This document shows, piece after piece, positions 44,574 through 53,916 of a DNA stretch of 64,000 nt. The position numbers and the translations under genes are program-made. The stretch spans positions 124,001 to 188,000 of the forward strand of contig NZ_JAEKJZ010000008.1 of the NCBI RefSeq assembly GCF_017309185.1, given 5' to 3'. Position 1 is the first letter of the stretch; the number at the start of each line of letters is the position of its first letter. Source of the DNA: Roseibium aggregatum (GTDB lineage Bacteria; Pseudomonadota; Alphaproteobacteria; Rhizobiales; Stappiaceae). The notes under the pieces were generated by a model. That model was not told the DNA's origin, ran no database searches, and was given only the letters and a program-made list of their open reading frames with translations.

Positions 44574-45515
44574 TTACTGGATCCAGCTGCTCCAGGTATC
44601 CTTGTTCGCATCCATCCACTCGGCAACCGTTTCATCGACCGACTTGCCGTCGAGGTCCACCTTCGCAACCATGGCGCCCATGTCCTGGTTGCCGATGGTG
44701 AAGGCCTTGATCGCCTTGGCTGCGCCCGGCCACTTGCCTTCGACACCTTCCCAGGCGACTTTCCAGATCGGACCGGTCGGCTTGCCGCAATCATAGGCGG
44801 CGTCAGAATTGATGCCGACGGAGGGATCGTTGTAGCACTCCGGCGAATACGGCGGGAACTCGATGAACTTGCCTTCATACTTGGCCGGCGCCCAGTGCGG
44901 CTCATAGAGCCAGAGCACAATCGGCGCCTTTCGCTGATAGGCCGATTCAAGTTCCGCAAACAGGGCCGCATCGGTCCCGGCATGAACGACTTCGAAATCC
45001 ATGCCGAGCGCTTCCACGCGCTCATCGTCAAAGCCACCCCAGGTCACCGGGCCGCCAAGGTAGCGACCAAGCGGTGCGGTCTCGGGCGTCGCGAACTCTT
45101 CCGCGCAGTCGTTGAGAGCTTTCCAGTCCGGCAACCCGGGGCAGACCTCTTCCATGTAGGAAGGATACCACCATTCCTCGATGGCGTTCATTCCGGTTTC
45201 ACCCAGGTTCACGACCTTGCCCGATGCCGTCGCTTCATCCATGGCTTCGCGACCGGTGGTTTCCCAGATCTCCATGGCGACATCGAGGTCGCCCGTTTTC
45301 AGGCCGGCAAACTGCGCGATGTAGTCGGCCTGGACATATTCGACATTGTATCCGGCCTTTTTCAGAACCTCACCCATGATTGTCGTCGTGATCAGCTGCC
45401 CGGTCCAGTCGTGGGTGGTCAGCTTGATCGGATCGGTCGATTCCGGTTCCGCGAATGCAGTATGTAACGTCAACGTGGACAATGCGGCTGCCGCCGCCAA
45501 GAGTTTACGCGCCAT
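44574..45515 (-). CDS. proX: Glycine betaine/quaternary-amine ABC binding protein
   Basis: This 313-residue ProX/OpuAC-like periplasmic protein has a Sec signal (MARKLLAAAAALSTLTLHTAFA) and the family pattern THDWTGQLITTTIMGEVLKKAGYNVE with GDLDVAMEIWETTGRE. The tryptophan- and tyrosine-rich segments that form the aromatic cage of this family (NAIEEWWYPSYM; WLYEPHWAP) are present. It is the first gene of the importer operon. Betaine, choline, carnitine or a sulfonium analogue are all possible ligands. Confidence 0.9.
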   Translation of the reverse strand: MARKLLAAAAALSTLTLHTAFAEPESTDPIKLTTHDWTGQLITTTIMGEVLKKAGYNVEYVQADYIAQFAGLKTGDLDVAMEIWETTGREAMDEATASGKVVNLGETGMNAIEEWWYPSYMEEVCPGLPDWKALNDCAEEFATPETAPLGRYLGGPVTWGGFDDERVEALGMDFEVVHAGTDAALFAELESAYQRKAPIVLWLYEPHWAPAKYEGKFIEFPPYSPECYNDPSVGINSDAAYDCGKPTGPIWKVAWEGVEGKWPGAAKAIKAFTIGNQDMGAMVAKVDLDGKSVDETVAEWMDANKDTWSSWIQ

Positions 45516-45749
45516 TGAAGTTGTTCCCTACTGTTTGGTCTTTGTCCGACCCGTATATCGACCGGAAAGAAAAGCGTACCAACGATTCCACAAAATGCAA
45601 CACAAAGCCAACACTCCACGTGGAAATATGCGCAATTCATGTGGCTGTTTGCGCTGGTTTCGCATATCTTCATCGATATCAGATTTGCTGCAATGCACAC
45701 CTGCCGTTGTACAAACCAACGGCAACCACCTTTTCAAGGGGAAGCGAAA
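45516..45749. promoter_or_regulatory. Divergent promoter region of the importer and phosphatase genes
   Basis: This 234-base gap holds a symmetric segment at 45616-45644: CCACGTGG at the left, AAATATGC in the middle and CATGTGG at the right. The same ATATTT and TGTGG elements recur upstream of the two FAD-GcvT genes (50038-50076; 51186-51243), so a shared regulator, probably the DeoR protein at 50275, is a reasonable guess. No gene is seen here. Confidence 0.4.
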
Positions 45750-46526
45750 TTGGACAGGGACGTAAACTCCATTGTTGAGCAAGCCATTGAAATAACTTCT
45801 CAAGCCAGCCGCTTTCCGATGCAGTACTTCCGCGCGAAACTGGATCTGGAGGCCAAGGCCGACGACAGCCCGGTGACAATTGCCGACAGAAAAACGGAAG
45901 CCTTCATTCGCGACAAACTGTCCGAAGCCTTTCCCGGCGACGGCATCTTCGGCGAAGAATACGGCACCGAAAACCTCGATGCTTCCGCGATCTGGATCAT
46001 CGACCCGATCGACGGAACCCGTTCCTTCATTACCGGAAACCCTCTCTTTGGCATGTTGCTTGGCCGCTACAAGGACAAGCAACCTCAAATCGGCCTTGTC
46101 CGCATGCCTGCGCTCGAAGAGACCTATGTGGGAGCTGCCGGGATCGGCGCCACACTGAATGGCGCGCCCATAGCCTGCCGCAAGACTGAAAAGCTTCAAG
46201 ACGCGATGGTCTACATCAACGAAGCCGAGAAGCTGAACGCCGCCTCCCCGGAGCGTTTCGCACGCCTATGCATGGTCGGGCATACCCGGCGCATGGCCTA
46301 TGACTGTTATCCGCATGCGCTGGTCGCCTCCGGGCAGATCGACCTTGTCGTCGATTGCGGTCTGGAGCCCTACGATTACCTGCCGCTCGTTGCCCTTGTC
46401 GAGGCAGCCGGCGGCATCATGTGCGATTGGAACGGAAACGCCCTCAGCCTTGGCTCCGATGGACGCGTCATCACCGCTGCGACCCCGGCCCTCCGGGACC
46501 AGATGCTCGAAATCCTGAACGTCTGA
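45750..46526 (+). CDS. Inositol-monophosphatase-family phosphatase
   Basis: This 258-residue Mg-dependent phosphatase has the metal-binding motif WIIDPIDGTRSF, an upstream EEYG segment and the C-terminal LEPYDYLPLVALVEAAGG. The family includes inositol-1-phosphatase, histidinol-phosphatase and FBPase. The TTG at 45750 is chosen: AAGGGGA lies 6-7 bases upstream and the length then fits the family; the longer open frame starts with non-family sequence. Lying between two kinase genes and divergent from the importer, it may dephosphorylate an intermediate made by those kinases. Confidence 0.82.
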   Translation: MDRDVNSIVEQAIEITSQASRFPMQYFRAKLDLEAKADDSPVTIADRKTEAFIRDKLSEAFPGDGIFGEEYGTENLDASAIWIIDPIDGTRSFITGNPLFGMLLGRYKDKQPQIGLVRMPALEETYVGAAGIGATLNGAPIACRKTEKLQDAMVYINEAEKLNAASPERFARLCMVGHTRRMAYDCYPHALVASGQIDLVVDCGLEPYDYLPLVALVEAAGGIMCDWNGNALSLGSDGRVITAATPALRDQMLEILNV

Positions 46527-46531
46527 GACTG

Positions 46532-46568
46532 CAAAGAAAAAGGAGGTACAGCACTCAGGCTGTACCTC
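46532..46568 (-). terminator. Rho-independent terminator of the FAD-GcvT/kinase transcript
   Basis: A perfect 10-bp stem GAGGTACAGC/GCTGTACCTC (46543-46552, 46559-46568) with a 6-base loop is followed on the minus strand by a T-rich run (CTTTTTCTTT). It lies 36 bases after the kinase stop (46605) and ends the minus-strand unit 49968-46605. It also sits just after the convergent phosphatase gene. Confidence 0.8.
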
Positions 46569-46604
46569 TAGGGGAACTTTCATTCAAAAGGGAAGAAAAA
46601 GAAA

Positions 46605-47534
46605 TCAGCCAGCGCTGACCGCCTGAACATGGGTCCCGAAATCAGGGTTTTGCATCAGGGTCTTGCAGCGTTCGAAGCGCTCCACCGAATAGGCCCAGAA
46701 ATCTTCCGCCGGATTGTCGTCGGCATGCTGTATCAGACCCCAAAGGGTCCAAAGCAGATCACACATCGCCTTGTAGATGACGACCCGGCCCTTTTCGGCA
46801 GCAGTCGGTTCCCTGCCGAAATATCCCTGCAGCAACTCTGCTTCCTGGGCCGCATCCATGCCGGCCTCGACCGCGACATCCCCAACATCCCAGAGCGGAT
46901 CGTTCATTCCGGAATATTCCCAGTCGACGATCCACATTAGTTCGCCGTCATCGAGAAAATTTTCGCAAAGAGGATCGCAATGGCACGGAGCAAGCTTAAC
47001 CGGATTGGCCTCAAGAGCTGCCTTGACCGGTTCAGCCGCCTTGACGATGTCGTGATATCCTTCCGGCAGATCCACATCCTTGGTGGAAAGCACCTTCAGA
47101 TAGTCTTCGATCATGGCGAACAGTTCGAAGCGGAAGTCAAAGCTTTCGCCTGAATTATGCAGCTTCGCCAGCGCAACTCCCGCCCTGCGAGGAGATCCGG
47201 CAAGGCTCTTGAACATTTCCGGCGTCATCGTCGTGATGCCGTCCACGGTGCGCGAAACCATGACACCGGTCTTGGCATCCCCCCAAAGAACCTCCGGCGA
47301 AACGCCAGCACAGTAGGCCGCGTTTGCGTTGGTCAGCTCGACGGCCCGGTCGATATATTCCTCGGTCCCCTCTCCCGGTATGCGGACTATGACGTCCCCC
47401 TGAGGCGCCTCGACCCGGTGCACCAGATTGGTCATACCGCCAAGCCGGGTAATCGTGCAGTCCTCCAACCGGACATCGCTGAACCCCGGCGCGTTACGAA
47501 GTGCCGAAACAACCTTGTCTGCATATTCCGTCAT
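46605..47534 (-). CDS. Choline-kinase-like phosphotransferase (second)
   Basis: This 309-residue APH-fold kinase has an N-terminal glycine-containing loop (RLGGMTNLVHRV), the Brenner motif CHCDPLCENFL and the metal-binding IVDWEYSGMNDPLWDVGD. It lies 10 bases after an FAD-GcvT dehydrogenase gene and ends at a terminator. It is a distant paralogue of the kinase at 40571. A role in phosphorylating a methylated amino alcohol or an intermediate is inferred; choline itself is only one candidate. Confidence 0.85.
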   Translation of the reverse strand: MTEYADKVVSALRNAPGFSDVRLEDCTITRLGGMTNLVHRVEAPQGDVIVRIPGEGTEEYIDRAVELTNANAAYCAGVSPEVLWGDAKTGVMVSRTVDGITTMTPEMFKSLAGSPRRAGVALAKLHNSGESFDFRFELFAMIEDYLKVLSTKDVDLPEGYHDIVKAAEPVKAALEANPVKLAPCHCDPLCENFLDDGELMWIVDWEYSGMNDPLWDVGDVAVEAGMDAAQEAELLQGYFGREPTAAEKGRVVIYKAMCDLLWTLWGLIQHADDNPAEDFWAYSVERFERCKTLMQNPDFGTHVQAVSAG

Positions 47535-47544
47535 CGGTTCTCCT

Positions 47545-49968
47545 TCAGGCTTTCAGTTTTTCGTTCTCCGGGTCATAGAGCGGCCCGTCAACACGCTGGA
47601 TTGCGTGACGGTCACCAAACACCTCGACTTCGAACACTTCCTGCCCCCACAGGGCAGACGGAAGATATCCGAAGATAATGGTCTTACCCACCGTGTGGCC
47701 GAAACCGGCGGATGTCGCAAGAGAGACCGTTTCGCCCTCGTGAAGGATCGTTTCCCCACCGTATAGCGGCAACTTCGCTTCCGTAACGAAGGTACAGAGC
47801 TTGCGCGACGGGCCTTCCGTCTTCTGCATTTCCAGAACGCCGCGTCCGATGAAATCACCACCCGACTTCAAATGTACTCGGAAACCAAGACCGGCCTCGA
47901 TCGGCGTGTAATCGGGCGAGATATCACCGGACCAGTAGAGATAGCCTTTTTCCAGCCGCAGGCTGTCGATGGCCCGGTAGCCGACATCCCGGATCCCAAA
48001 AGCTTCACCGGCGGAACGCAATAGAGCGTAGACATGTGCTCCGAACTCGGTCGGCACATGCAGCTCCCAGCCAAGTTCACCGACGAAGCCGATGCGCGCG
48101 GCGCGCACCGGCGCGGCGCCGATCTCGACCTCCTGCGAAGTGCCGAACGGAAAGGCCTTGTTGGACACATCCTGTTCGCAGACCTTTTGCAGGACGTCGC
48201 GCGCCCTTGGGCCGCAGATGTTGATGACGGCCCGGGCCGAGGTCATTTCGATCAGCTGGATCGAACCGTCCTTAGGCATGTGTCGGCGGATCCAGTCGGC
48301 ATCATGGGTGCCGAAGCCGGAACCCGTGACGATGTAGAAGTGTTCCTTGCCGAGCCGGGTGATCGTGAGATCGGCCTCTATCCCGCCCCGCTCGTTACAG
48401 AGCTGCGAATAGATAACCGATCCGACAGGGCGGTCCATGTTGCAGGCGGCAAGCTTTTGCAGGAGATCGAGTGTACCTGGACCCAAAATCTCGAACTTGG
48501 CAAAGCTCGACTGGTCGATCAGGGCAACGCCTTCGCGCACAGCCTTATGCTCTTCGGCGGCATACTTGTGCCAGCCCGGCTCAAGGAAATCGAGCTGGTC
48601 GACAGGTTCGACTCCTTCGGGTGCGAACCACAGCGGCCTTTCCCAGCCGTTCTTTGAACCGTAGACGGCGCCGCGCTCCTTCAGGATCGCGTAGAGCGGC
48701 GACAGCCGCAACTCGCGTGCACTGCCGTGCTCCTGGCCAGGATAGCGCATCTTGTAATGGTGCGCGTAATGTTCCACAGCCCGGGGATACATGAAGGCCT
48801 TGGTGCCGTGATGCGGTCCGAAGCGCCGGATATCGAGCGGCCACAGATCGAGACTGGGCTTTCCTTCGGTGATCCATTCGGCGATCATCTCGCCTGCGCC
48901 GCCCCCGGCGGCAATTCCATAAAGGAAGCCGGTTGCCATCATCAGGTTCTCGACTTCCGGGGCCCAGCCCAAAACAAAATCGCCATCCGCCGAATACGGA
49001 ATCGGCCCGTTGATGACCGTCCGGATACCGACCTCGTTGAGGATGGGTGTAACTTCGGCGGCAAGTTCGGCCAGCGGTCCGAAACGGTCAAGGTTGTCGG
49101 GCAGCAACTGGCGAACGAACTCACCGGGAATGCCCTTGTCGCCAAAGGGGAGCGTGCCTTCCTCATACCCGCCGATCACCAGGCGCCCACCGGCATCCGG
49201 CTTGTAGTAAACCAGCCGTTCCGGGTCGCGCAGGGTCGGCAAACGCTTGACCAGTTCCACATCCGGAAGTGGTTCGGTAACGATATACTGGTGCTCCACC
49301 GCACAGGCCGGCACCCGTATCCCGAGTTTCGCGCCAAGCTCACGGCTCCACATTCCTGCGGCCATGACAACGACGTCGGCGGTGTACTCACCTTCCGACG
49401 TCATCACCTTGGTGATCCGGCCCTCCGTGACCTCGAAGTCCTCGACCTTGACACCCTGCTTGATCGTCGCGCCATGCATACGGGCGCCTGAGGCGATCGC
49501 CTGTGTCAGGCTGGCCGGGTCGACATGCCCGTCGGAGGGAATATAAGCCGCGCCTTGAAGGCCGCTGGCATCGATATAGGGAAACAGGCTCTTCGCTTCT
49601 TCAGCGGAAATCATGTGCATTTCAAGGTCGAAGCTGCGCGCCATCGTGGTCAGCCTTCTGGCTTCCAAAAGGCGTTCGCGGGTCGCGGCGAGACGCAGGC
49701 TGCCGACCTTCTTCCAGTCGCATGCCATGCCTGTCTCTTCCTCGAGACTGTCGTACATGGCAACGGAACGCTTCAGCATTCTCGTCGTGTTTCGCGAGGA
49801 CCGGAGTTGACCGACAAGCCCGGCCGCATGCCAGGTCGCGCCCTCGGTCAGGTTGGCCTTTTCAAGGAGGGTGACGTCCTTTTCGCCGTTTTTCGCCAGA
49901 TGATAGGCAATCGAACATCCTATGATGCCACCACCGATAATCAGGTACTTGGTTTCAAACCGGCTCAT
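47545..49968 (-). CDS. FAD-dependent dimethylglycine/sarcosine-dehydrogenase-like protein with GcvT domain
   Basis: This 807-residue enzyme has an N-terminal DAO-type FAD domain (GGGIIGCSIAYHLA, residues 12-25), the histidine H47 in ATWHAAG that carries covalent FAD in dimethylglycine dehydrogenase, and a C-terminal folate-binding GcvT/DMGDH domain from about residue 430. It oxidatively demethylates an N-methyl (or S-methyl) compound and passes the one-carbon unit to tetrahydrofolate. The first gene of a unit with the kinase. A close partner lies at 51388 on the other strand. Confidence 0.9.
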   Translation of the reverse strand: MSRFETKYLIIGGGIIGCSIAYHLAKNGEKDVTLLEKANLTEGATWHAAGLVGQLRSSRNTTRMLKRSVAMYDSLEEETGMACDWKKVGSLRLAATRERLLEARRLTTMARSFDLEMHMISAEEAKSLFPYIDASGLQGAAYIPSDGHVDPASLTQAIASGARMHGATIKQGVKVEDFEVTEGRITKVMTSEGEYTADVVVMAAGMWSRELGAKLGIRVPACAVEHQYIVTEPLPDVELVKRLPTLRDPERLVYYKPDAGGRLVIGGYEEGTLPFGDKGIPGEFVRQLLPDNLDRFGPLAELAAEVTPILNEVGIRTVINGPIPYSADGDFVLGWAPEVENLMMATGFLYGIAAGGGAGEMIAEWITEGKPSLDLWPLDIRRFGPHHGTKAFMYPRAVEHYAHHYKMRYPGQEHGSARELRLSPLYAILKERGAVYGSKNGWERPLWFAPEGVEPVDQLDFLEPGWHKYAAEEHKAVREGVALIDQSSFAKFEILGPGTLDLLQKLAACNMDRPVGSVIYSQLCNERGGIEADLTITRLGKEHFYIVTGSGFGTHDADWIRRHMPKDGSIQLIEMTSARAVINICGPRARDVLQKVCEQDVSNKAFPFGTSQEVEIGAAPVRAARIGFVGELGWELHVPTEFGAHVYALLRSAGEAFGIRDVGYRAIDSLRLEKGYLYWSGDISPDYTPIEAGLGFRVHLKSGGDFIGRGVLEMQKTEGPSRKLCTFVTEAKLPLYGGETILHEGETVSLATSAGFGHTVGKTIIFGYLPSALWGQEVFEVEVFGDRHAIQRVDGPLYDPENEKLKA

Positions 49969-50274
49969 TCACATATCCTCGCTGATTGCATGCGCTGGCC
50001 TTCAATCAAGAAGACTTGACCCCAATAATCAGATGAATTCCACATATTTCAACATAAAAAGTCGACTTTTGTGGAAATGAGCCTTGTTGGACCACCTCAC
50101 TCAGAAGGCAAAGAAACCTGAGTGAGCGGCGCAAAGGCGAATGGGGAAAAGAAAAATGTGCGAAGCCATATCTTCACACCCGGGCATGACAGCATGGCCG
50201 GGGATGCAATCCCCGCCCATGTGACTGTTCGCGCCCGGTCACGTCAGGCACGCTTAAAAGCGCCGCCTGAAAAG
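49969..50274. promoter_or_regulatory. Intergenic region with TTCCACA/TGTGGAA inverted repeat
   Basis: This 306-base gap separates the FAD-GcvT gene start from the DeoR gene end. It contains TTCCACA (50038-50044) and TGTGGAA (50070-50076), and between them a perfect 14-base palindrome AAAAGTCGACTTTT (50057-50070), about 90 bases upstream of the FAD-GcvT start. A GC-rich stem-loop at 50193-50221 has no T tract. These are candidate DeoR operator sites. No gene is seen. Confidence 0.45.
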
Positions 50275-51087
50275 TCAAAAAGAGGATAGTGGGGTCCTGG
50301 GCTGGTCGGTGAGATGAAATTCCACGCCCCAGTTCTGCAATGCCGTTTTCAGGTTTTCCGTCGGCATCGCGTCCGTTACCAGATGATCAACCAACGCCGG
50401 GTCCCCGATCGTCACCGGCCCTTCGCGCTCGAACTTGCTGGAATCGCAAGCCATGATCCGGGTGCCCGACTTCTCCATGATATGTCGAGAGAAGATGGCC
50501 TCTTCCAGGTCGAACAGCGTGAAACCGTTTTGTGCATCGACCCCTGCCGTCGACAAAATGGCAAAATCTGTATTGAAGTTGGCGACGAAGGCCATCGCAT
50601 CCACTCCGAACACACCGCCGTCCTCGCCGCGCAATTCGCCGCCAGCCATGAACACGCGGTTGTCATTGCGCATGGAAAGCCGGTAGGCCACATAGACCGA
50701 GTTGGTCACGATCATCAGTTTGCGGTGGCTTCGCAGCGCATCTGCGATATAGGCCGTGGTGCTGCCGATATCCAGAAACAACGAGCTTTCGTTGGGGATC
50801 ATCGTCGCGACATAGGCCGCGATCCGCTTCTTGGCGGATTCGTTCAGGCTCAGGCGCTCCTGAAGATTGCCCTCTTCCTGCTCATGTTCGTCAACGAGCT
50901 GAACGCTGCCGTGGGACTTCTCCACAGCACCCATATCAACCAGCCGCTTGACGTTTCGCCTGACGGTTTCGCCGGAAATATCCAGGACCTCGGCGAGGAC
51001 GCTAACCTTTTGAAGGCCACCGGCCTTGCGCAGCTCGTTGAGGATCTGCCTCTGTGTATGGTTCGCATAGGGTTCCATTCGAGTCAT
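50275..51087 (-). CDS. DeoR-family transcriptional regulator
   Basis: This 270-residue repressor has an N-terminal DeoR winged helix (QRQILNELRKAGGLQKVSVLAE and ISGETVRRNVKRL) and a C-terminal DeoRC sensor domain with LFLDIGSTTAYIADALR. DeoR proteins usually bind a phosphorylated sugar-like effector; here the nearby kinases and phosphatase could make or remove such a signal. The start may be 51087 or the ATG at 51078 (MEPYANHTQRQ). It lies between the two FAD-GcvT genes and probably controls both and the importer. Confidence 0.88.
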   Translation of the reverse strand: MTRMEPYANHTQRQILNELRKAGGLQKVSVLAEVLDISGETVRRNVKRLVDMGAVEKSHGSVQLVDEHEQEEGNLQERLSLNESAKKRIAAYVATMIPNESSLFLDIGSTTAYIADALRSHRKLMIVTNSVYVAYRLSMRNDNRVFMAGGELRGEDGGVFGVDAMAFVANFNTDFAILSTAGVDAQNGFTLFDLEEAIFSRHIMEKSGTRIMACDSSKFEREGPVTIGDPALVDHLVTDAMPTENLKTALQNWGVEFHLTDQPRTPLSSF

Positions 51088-51387
51088 TCTCCACCAACAA
51101 ACCGGTCCGCCAAACTAAGAGAAAACTCCACGCAAGGCCACAGCTGCTGTGGATTTCAGATCGACTTCACACGAAACAACATAATCACATAGCCGTTATG
51201 TGGACTTTTGGGGTATTGTGTGCATATTTGCATGGCAATTGTGGATTTAATGGCGATCAAACTGTGGATCGTCAAGGATTCCAAGGGCGTACCCCGTTTC
51301 CTGTCTTCGAAAGGCAGTGCCTGGGATGAGCATGCGCGTGAACAGAAGGCCCCGGTCGAGAACGGCCCGTTTAAAAATGAGGACCCC
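51088..51387. promoter_or_regulatory. Divergent control region between DeoR and second FAD-GcvT gene
   Basis: A perfect 6-bp inverted repeat CACATA-N5-TATGTG (51186-51202) is followed by a second region (51215-51243) with GCATATTT and CAATTGTGG, similar to elements near 45616-45644 and 50038-50076. The frame of the downstream gene is open back to about 51208, but a good ribosome site exists only before 51388, so the 300-base gap is best read as regulatory leader. No RNA gene is seen. Confidence 0.45.
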
Positions 51388-53832
51388 ATGAGCGAGATCC
51401 CCTCTTCGTCAAAAGTCGTTGTCATCGGCGGAGGTATCGTTGGATGCTCCACGGCCTATCACCTTGCCAAAGCAGGGGTCGAGGTCACCCTTCTCGAACG
51501 CAAGAAGCTGACGTCCGGCACCACGTTTCACGCCGCCGGCCTTGTCGGCCAGTTGCGCTCGAACGCGAATGTGACCCAGCTGCTTGGGTATTCCATCGAC
51601 CTCTATAACAAGCTCGAGCAGGAGACGGGTCTGGCGACCGGCTGGAAAATGAATGGCGGCCTGCGGCTCGCCTGCTCCGAAGAGCGCTGGACCGAGGTCA
51701 AGCGTCAGGCAACGACCGCACACAGCTTCGGCCTGGACATGCAGTTGCTCACTCCGAAGGAAGCGCTCGATCTCTGGCCGCTGATGAATATCGACGACCT
51801 CGTCGGCGCGGCTTTCCTTCCGACCGACGGCCAGGCCAACCCCTCGGATATCACGCAGGCCCTCGCACGCGGAGCCCGGATGAACGGCGCAAAGATCCTA
51901 GAGGACACCAAGGTGCTCTCCGTCGATATCCAGGACGGCATCATCAAGGGTGTTGAAACCGAGCACGGCCGTATCGAGTGTGAAAAGGTCGTCGCCTGCT
52001 GCGGGCAATGGACCCGGGTCTTTGCCAAGCGATACGGCGTGAACGTTCCGCTCGTTCCCGTCGAGCACCAGTATATGGTGACGGAGCGCATTGAAGGTGT
52101 GGACGCCGACCTGCCGACGCTGCGCGACCCCGATCGGCTGACCTATTACAAGGAGGAAGTCGGCGGTCTGGTCATGGGCGGCTACGAACCGAACCCGATC
52201 CTGTGGGCGAAGGACGGCATTCCAAAGGGCTTCCACTATACGCTTCTGGACAGCAATTTCGACCACTTCGAACAGCTGATGGAACTGTCGCTCGGCCGCG
52301 TACCGGCGCTCGAGACCGCCGGGATCAAGGAACTGATCAACGGTCCGGAAAGCTTTACTCCCGACGGCATGTTCATTCTCGGCGAGGCACCGGAACAGCG
52401 CAATTTCTTTGTCGGCGCGGGTTTCAACGCCTTCGGCATCGCCGCGGGCGGCGGCGCGGGCATGGCCCTCGCGGAATGGGTCAGGAACGGAGAAGCGCCG
52501 TTCGATCTCTGGCCCGCCGACATCCGTCGTTTCGGCCGACCGCATTTCGACGAGGACTGGATCCGCAAGCGCACCTACGAAGCCTACGGCAAGCACTACA
52601 CCATGGCCTGGCCGTCGGAGGAACATCACTCGGCGCGCCCCTGCCGCAAGTCGCCCCTTTACGACAAACTGCTCGCCGACGGTGCGGTCTTCGGTGAAAA
52701 GCTCGGCTGGGAACGACCCAACTGGTACGCGGACGTTGCCGGCGGCGAACAGCAAGGCGACATCTACACCTTCCAGAGACCGAACTGGCACGCCGCGGTG
52801 GGACGCGAACACAAGGCCTGTCGCGAAGCCGCCGCGCTTTTCGACCAGACGTCCTTCGCAAAATTCGTCCTCAAGGGTCCGGATGCCTGCGATGCCCTGA
52901 GCTGGATTGCATCCAACGATGTCGACAAGCCAGTCGGCAGCCTCGTCTATACCCAGATGCTCAATGACCGGGGCGGCATCGAGTGCGACCTGACGGTGGT
53001 ACGGATGAAGACCGACGAATATTACATCGTTACGGGCACAGGCTTCGCCACGCACGATTTCGACTGGATTTCGCGCAATATACCCGCGGGCATGAACGCC
53101 CAGCTGGTCGACATTACCTCCTCCAATTCGGTGCTGTCTTTGATGGGGCCGAGGGCGCGTGACATTCTGAGCGCGGTGACCCGGGACGACGTCAGCAATG
53201 AAGCCTTTCCGTTCGGCAAGGCGAAGGTCATCGGCATCGCAGGCTGCCCGGTCACCGCCTTGCGGGTTACCTATGTCGGCGAACTCGGCTGGGAGCTTCA
53301 TGTCCCGGTGGAATATGCGATTGCCGTCTACGAAGCCCTGCACGCAGCGGGCAAGCAACATGGCCTGATCAACGCCGGCTACCGGGCGATCGAGACCTTG
53401 CGCCTCGAGAAAGGCTACCGCGCCTGGGCCTCCGACATCGGTCCCGATCACACACCAGACGAGGCAGGCCTCGGCTGGGCGGTCAAGCTGAAGAAGAACA
53501 TCGACTTCAAAGGCCGTGCCGCTGTCGAGGCACAGCGCGGGAACGGTGTGAAGAAGAAGATGGCCACATTCGTCACAGACCCGGATGTCATCCTGCTCGG
53601 CCGCGAAACGATCTACCGCAACGGCGAACGCGTCGGCTGGCTCAGCTCGGCCGGGTTCGGTCACACCGTCGGCAAATCGATCGGCATGGGTTACATCCGC
53701 AACCCCGAAGGCGTTACCGCGGACTACATCAAGGAAGGCGCGTATGAGCTGGAAGTCGGCACGGAGCGCTTCTCCTGCAGCGTCTCGCTCGCTCCGCTTT
53801 ACGATCCAAAGATGGAAAAGGTGAAGGCCTGA
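51388..53832 (+). CDS. FAD-dependent dimethylglycine/sarcosine-dehydrogenase-like protein with GcvT domain (second)
   Basis: This 814-residue paralogue of the enzyme at 47545 has an N-terminal GGGIVGCSTAYHLAKAG (residues 14-30), the FAD-attachment histidine H48 in TTFHAAG and a C-terminal folate-binding domain (MGPRARDILSAV; LGWELHVPVE). It probably removes a methyl group from an N-methylated substrate as formaldehyde or methylene-folate. The ATG at 51388 is preceded by GAGGA at 5 bases. The two enzymes may act on successive methyl groups or on different amines. Confidence 0.9.
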   Translation: MSEIPSSSKVVVIGGGIVGCSTAYHLAKAGVEVTLLERKKLTSGTTFHAAGLVGQLRSNANVTQLLGYSIDLYNKLEQETGLATGWKMNGGLRLACSEERWTEVKRQATTAHSFGLDMQLLTPKEALDLWPLMNIDDLVGAAFLPTDGQANPSDITQALARGARMNGAKILEDTKVLSVDIQDGIIKGVETEHGRIECEKVVACCGQWTRVFAKRYGVNVPLVPVEHQYMVTERIEGVDADLPTLRDPDRLTYYKEEVGGLVMGGYEPNPILWAKDGIPKGFHYTLLDSNFDHFEQLMELSLGRVPALETAGIKELINGPESFTPDGMFILGEAPEQRNFFVGAGFNAFGIAAGGGAGMALAEWVRNGEAPFDLWPADIRRFGRPHFDEDWIRKRTYEAYGKHYTMAWPSEEHHSARPCRKSPLYDKLLADGAVFGEKLGWERPNWYADVAGGEQQGDIYTFQRPNWHAAVGREHKACREAAALFDQTSFAKFVLKGPDACDALSWIASNDVDKPVGSLVYTQMLNDRGGIECDLTVVRMKTDEYYIVTGTGFATHDFDWISRNIPAGMNAQLVDITSSNSVLSLMGPRARDILSAVTRDDVSNEAFPFGKAKVIGIAGCPVTALRVTYVGELGWELHVPVEYAIAVYEALHAAGKQHGLINAGYRAIETLRLEKGYRAWASDIGPDHTPDEAGLGWAVKLKKNIDFKGRAAVEAQRGNGVKKKMATFVTDPDVILLGRETIYRNGERVGWLSSAGFGHTVGKSIGMGYIRNPEGVTADYIKEGAYELEVGTERFSCSVSLAPLYDPKMEKVKA

Positions 53833-53916
53833 GACCTGCCAGTAGGGTGTGACCCCTCAATGCCTGTCAGATAACACGCCTTTCCTCGCAACGAACACGG
53901 ACCGGCCCTGATCGGA

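Noticed and set aside
50193..50221. GC-rich stem-loop as DeoR terminator
   Set aside because: No T tract on either side; kept only as a note in the intergenic entry.
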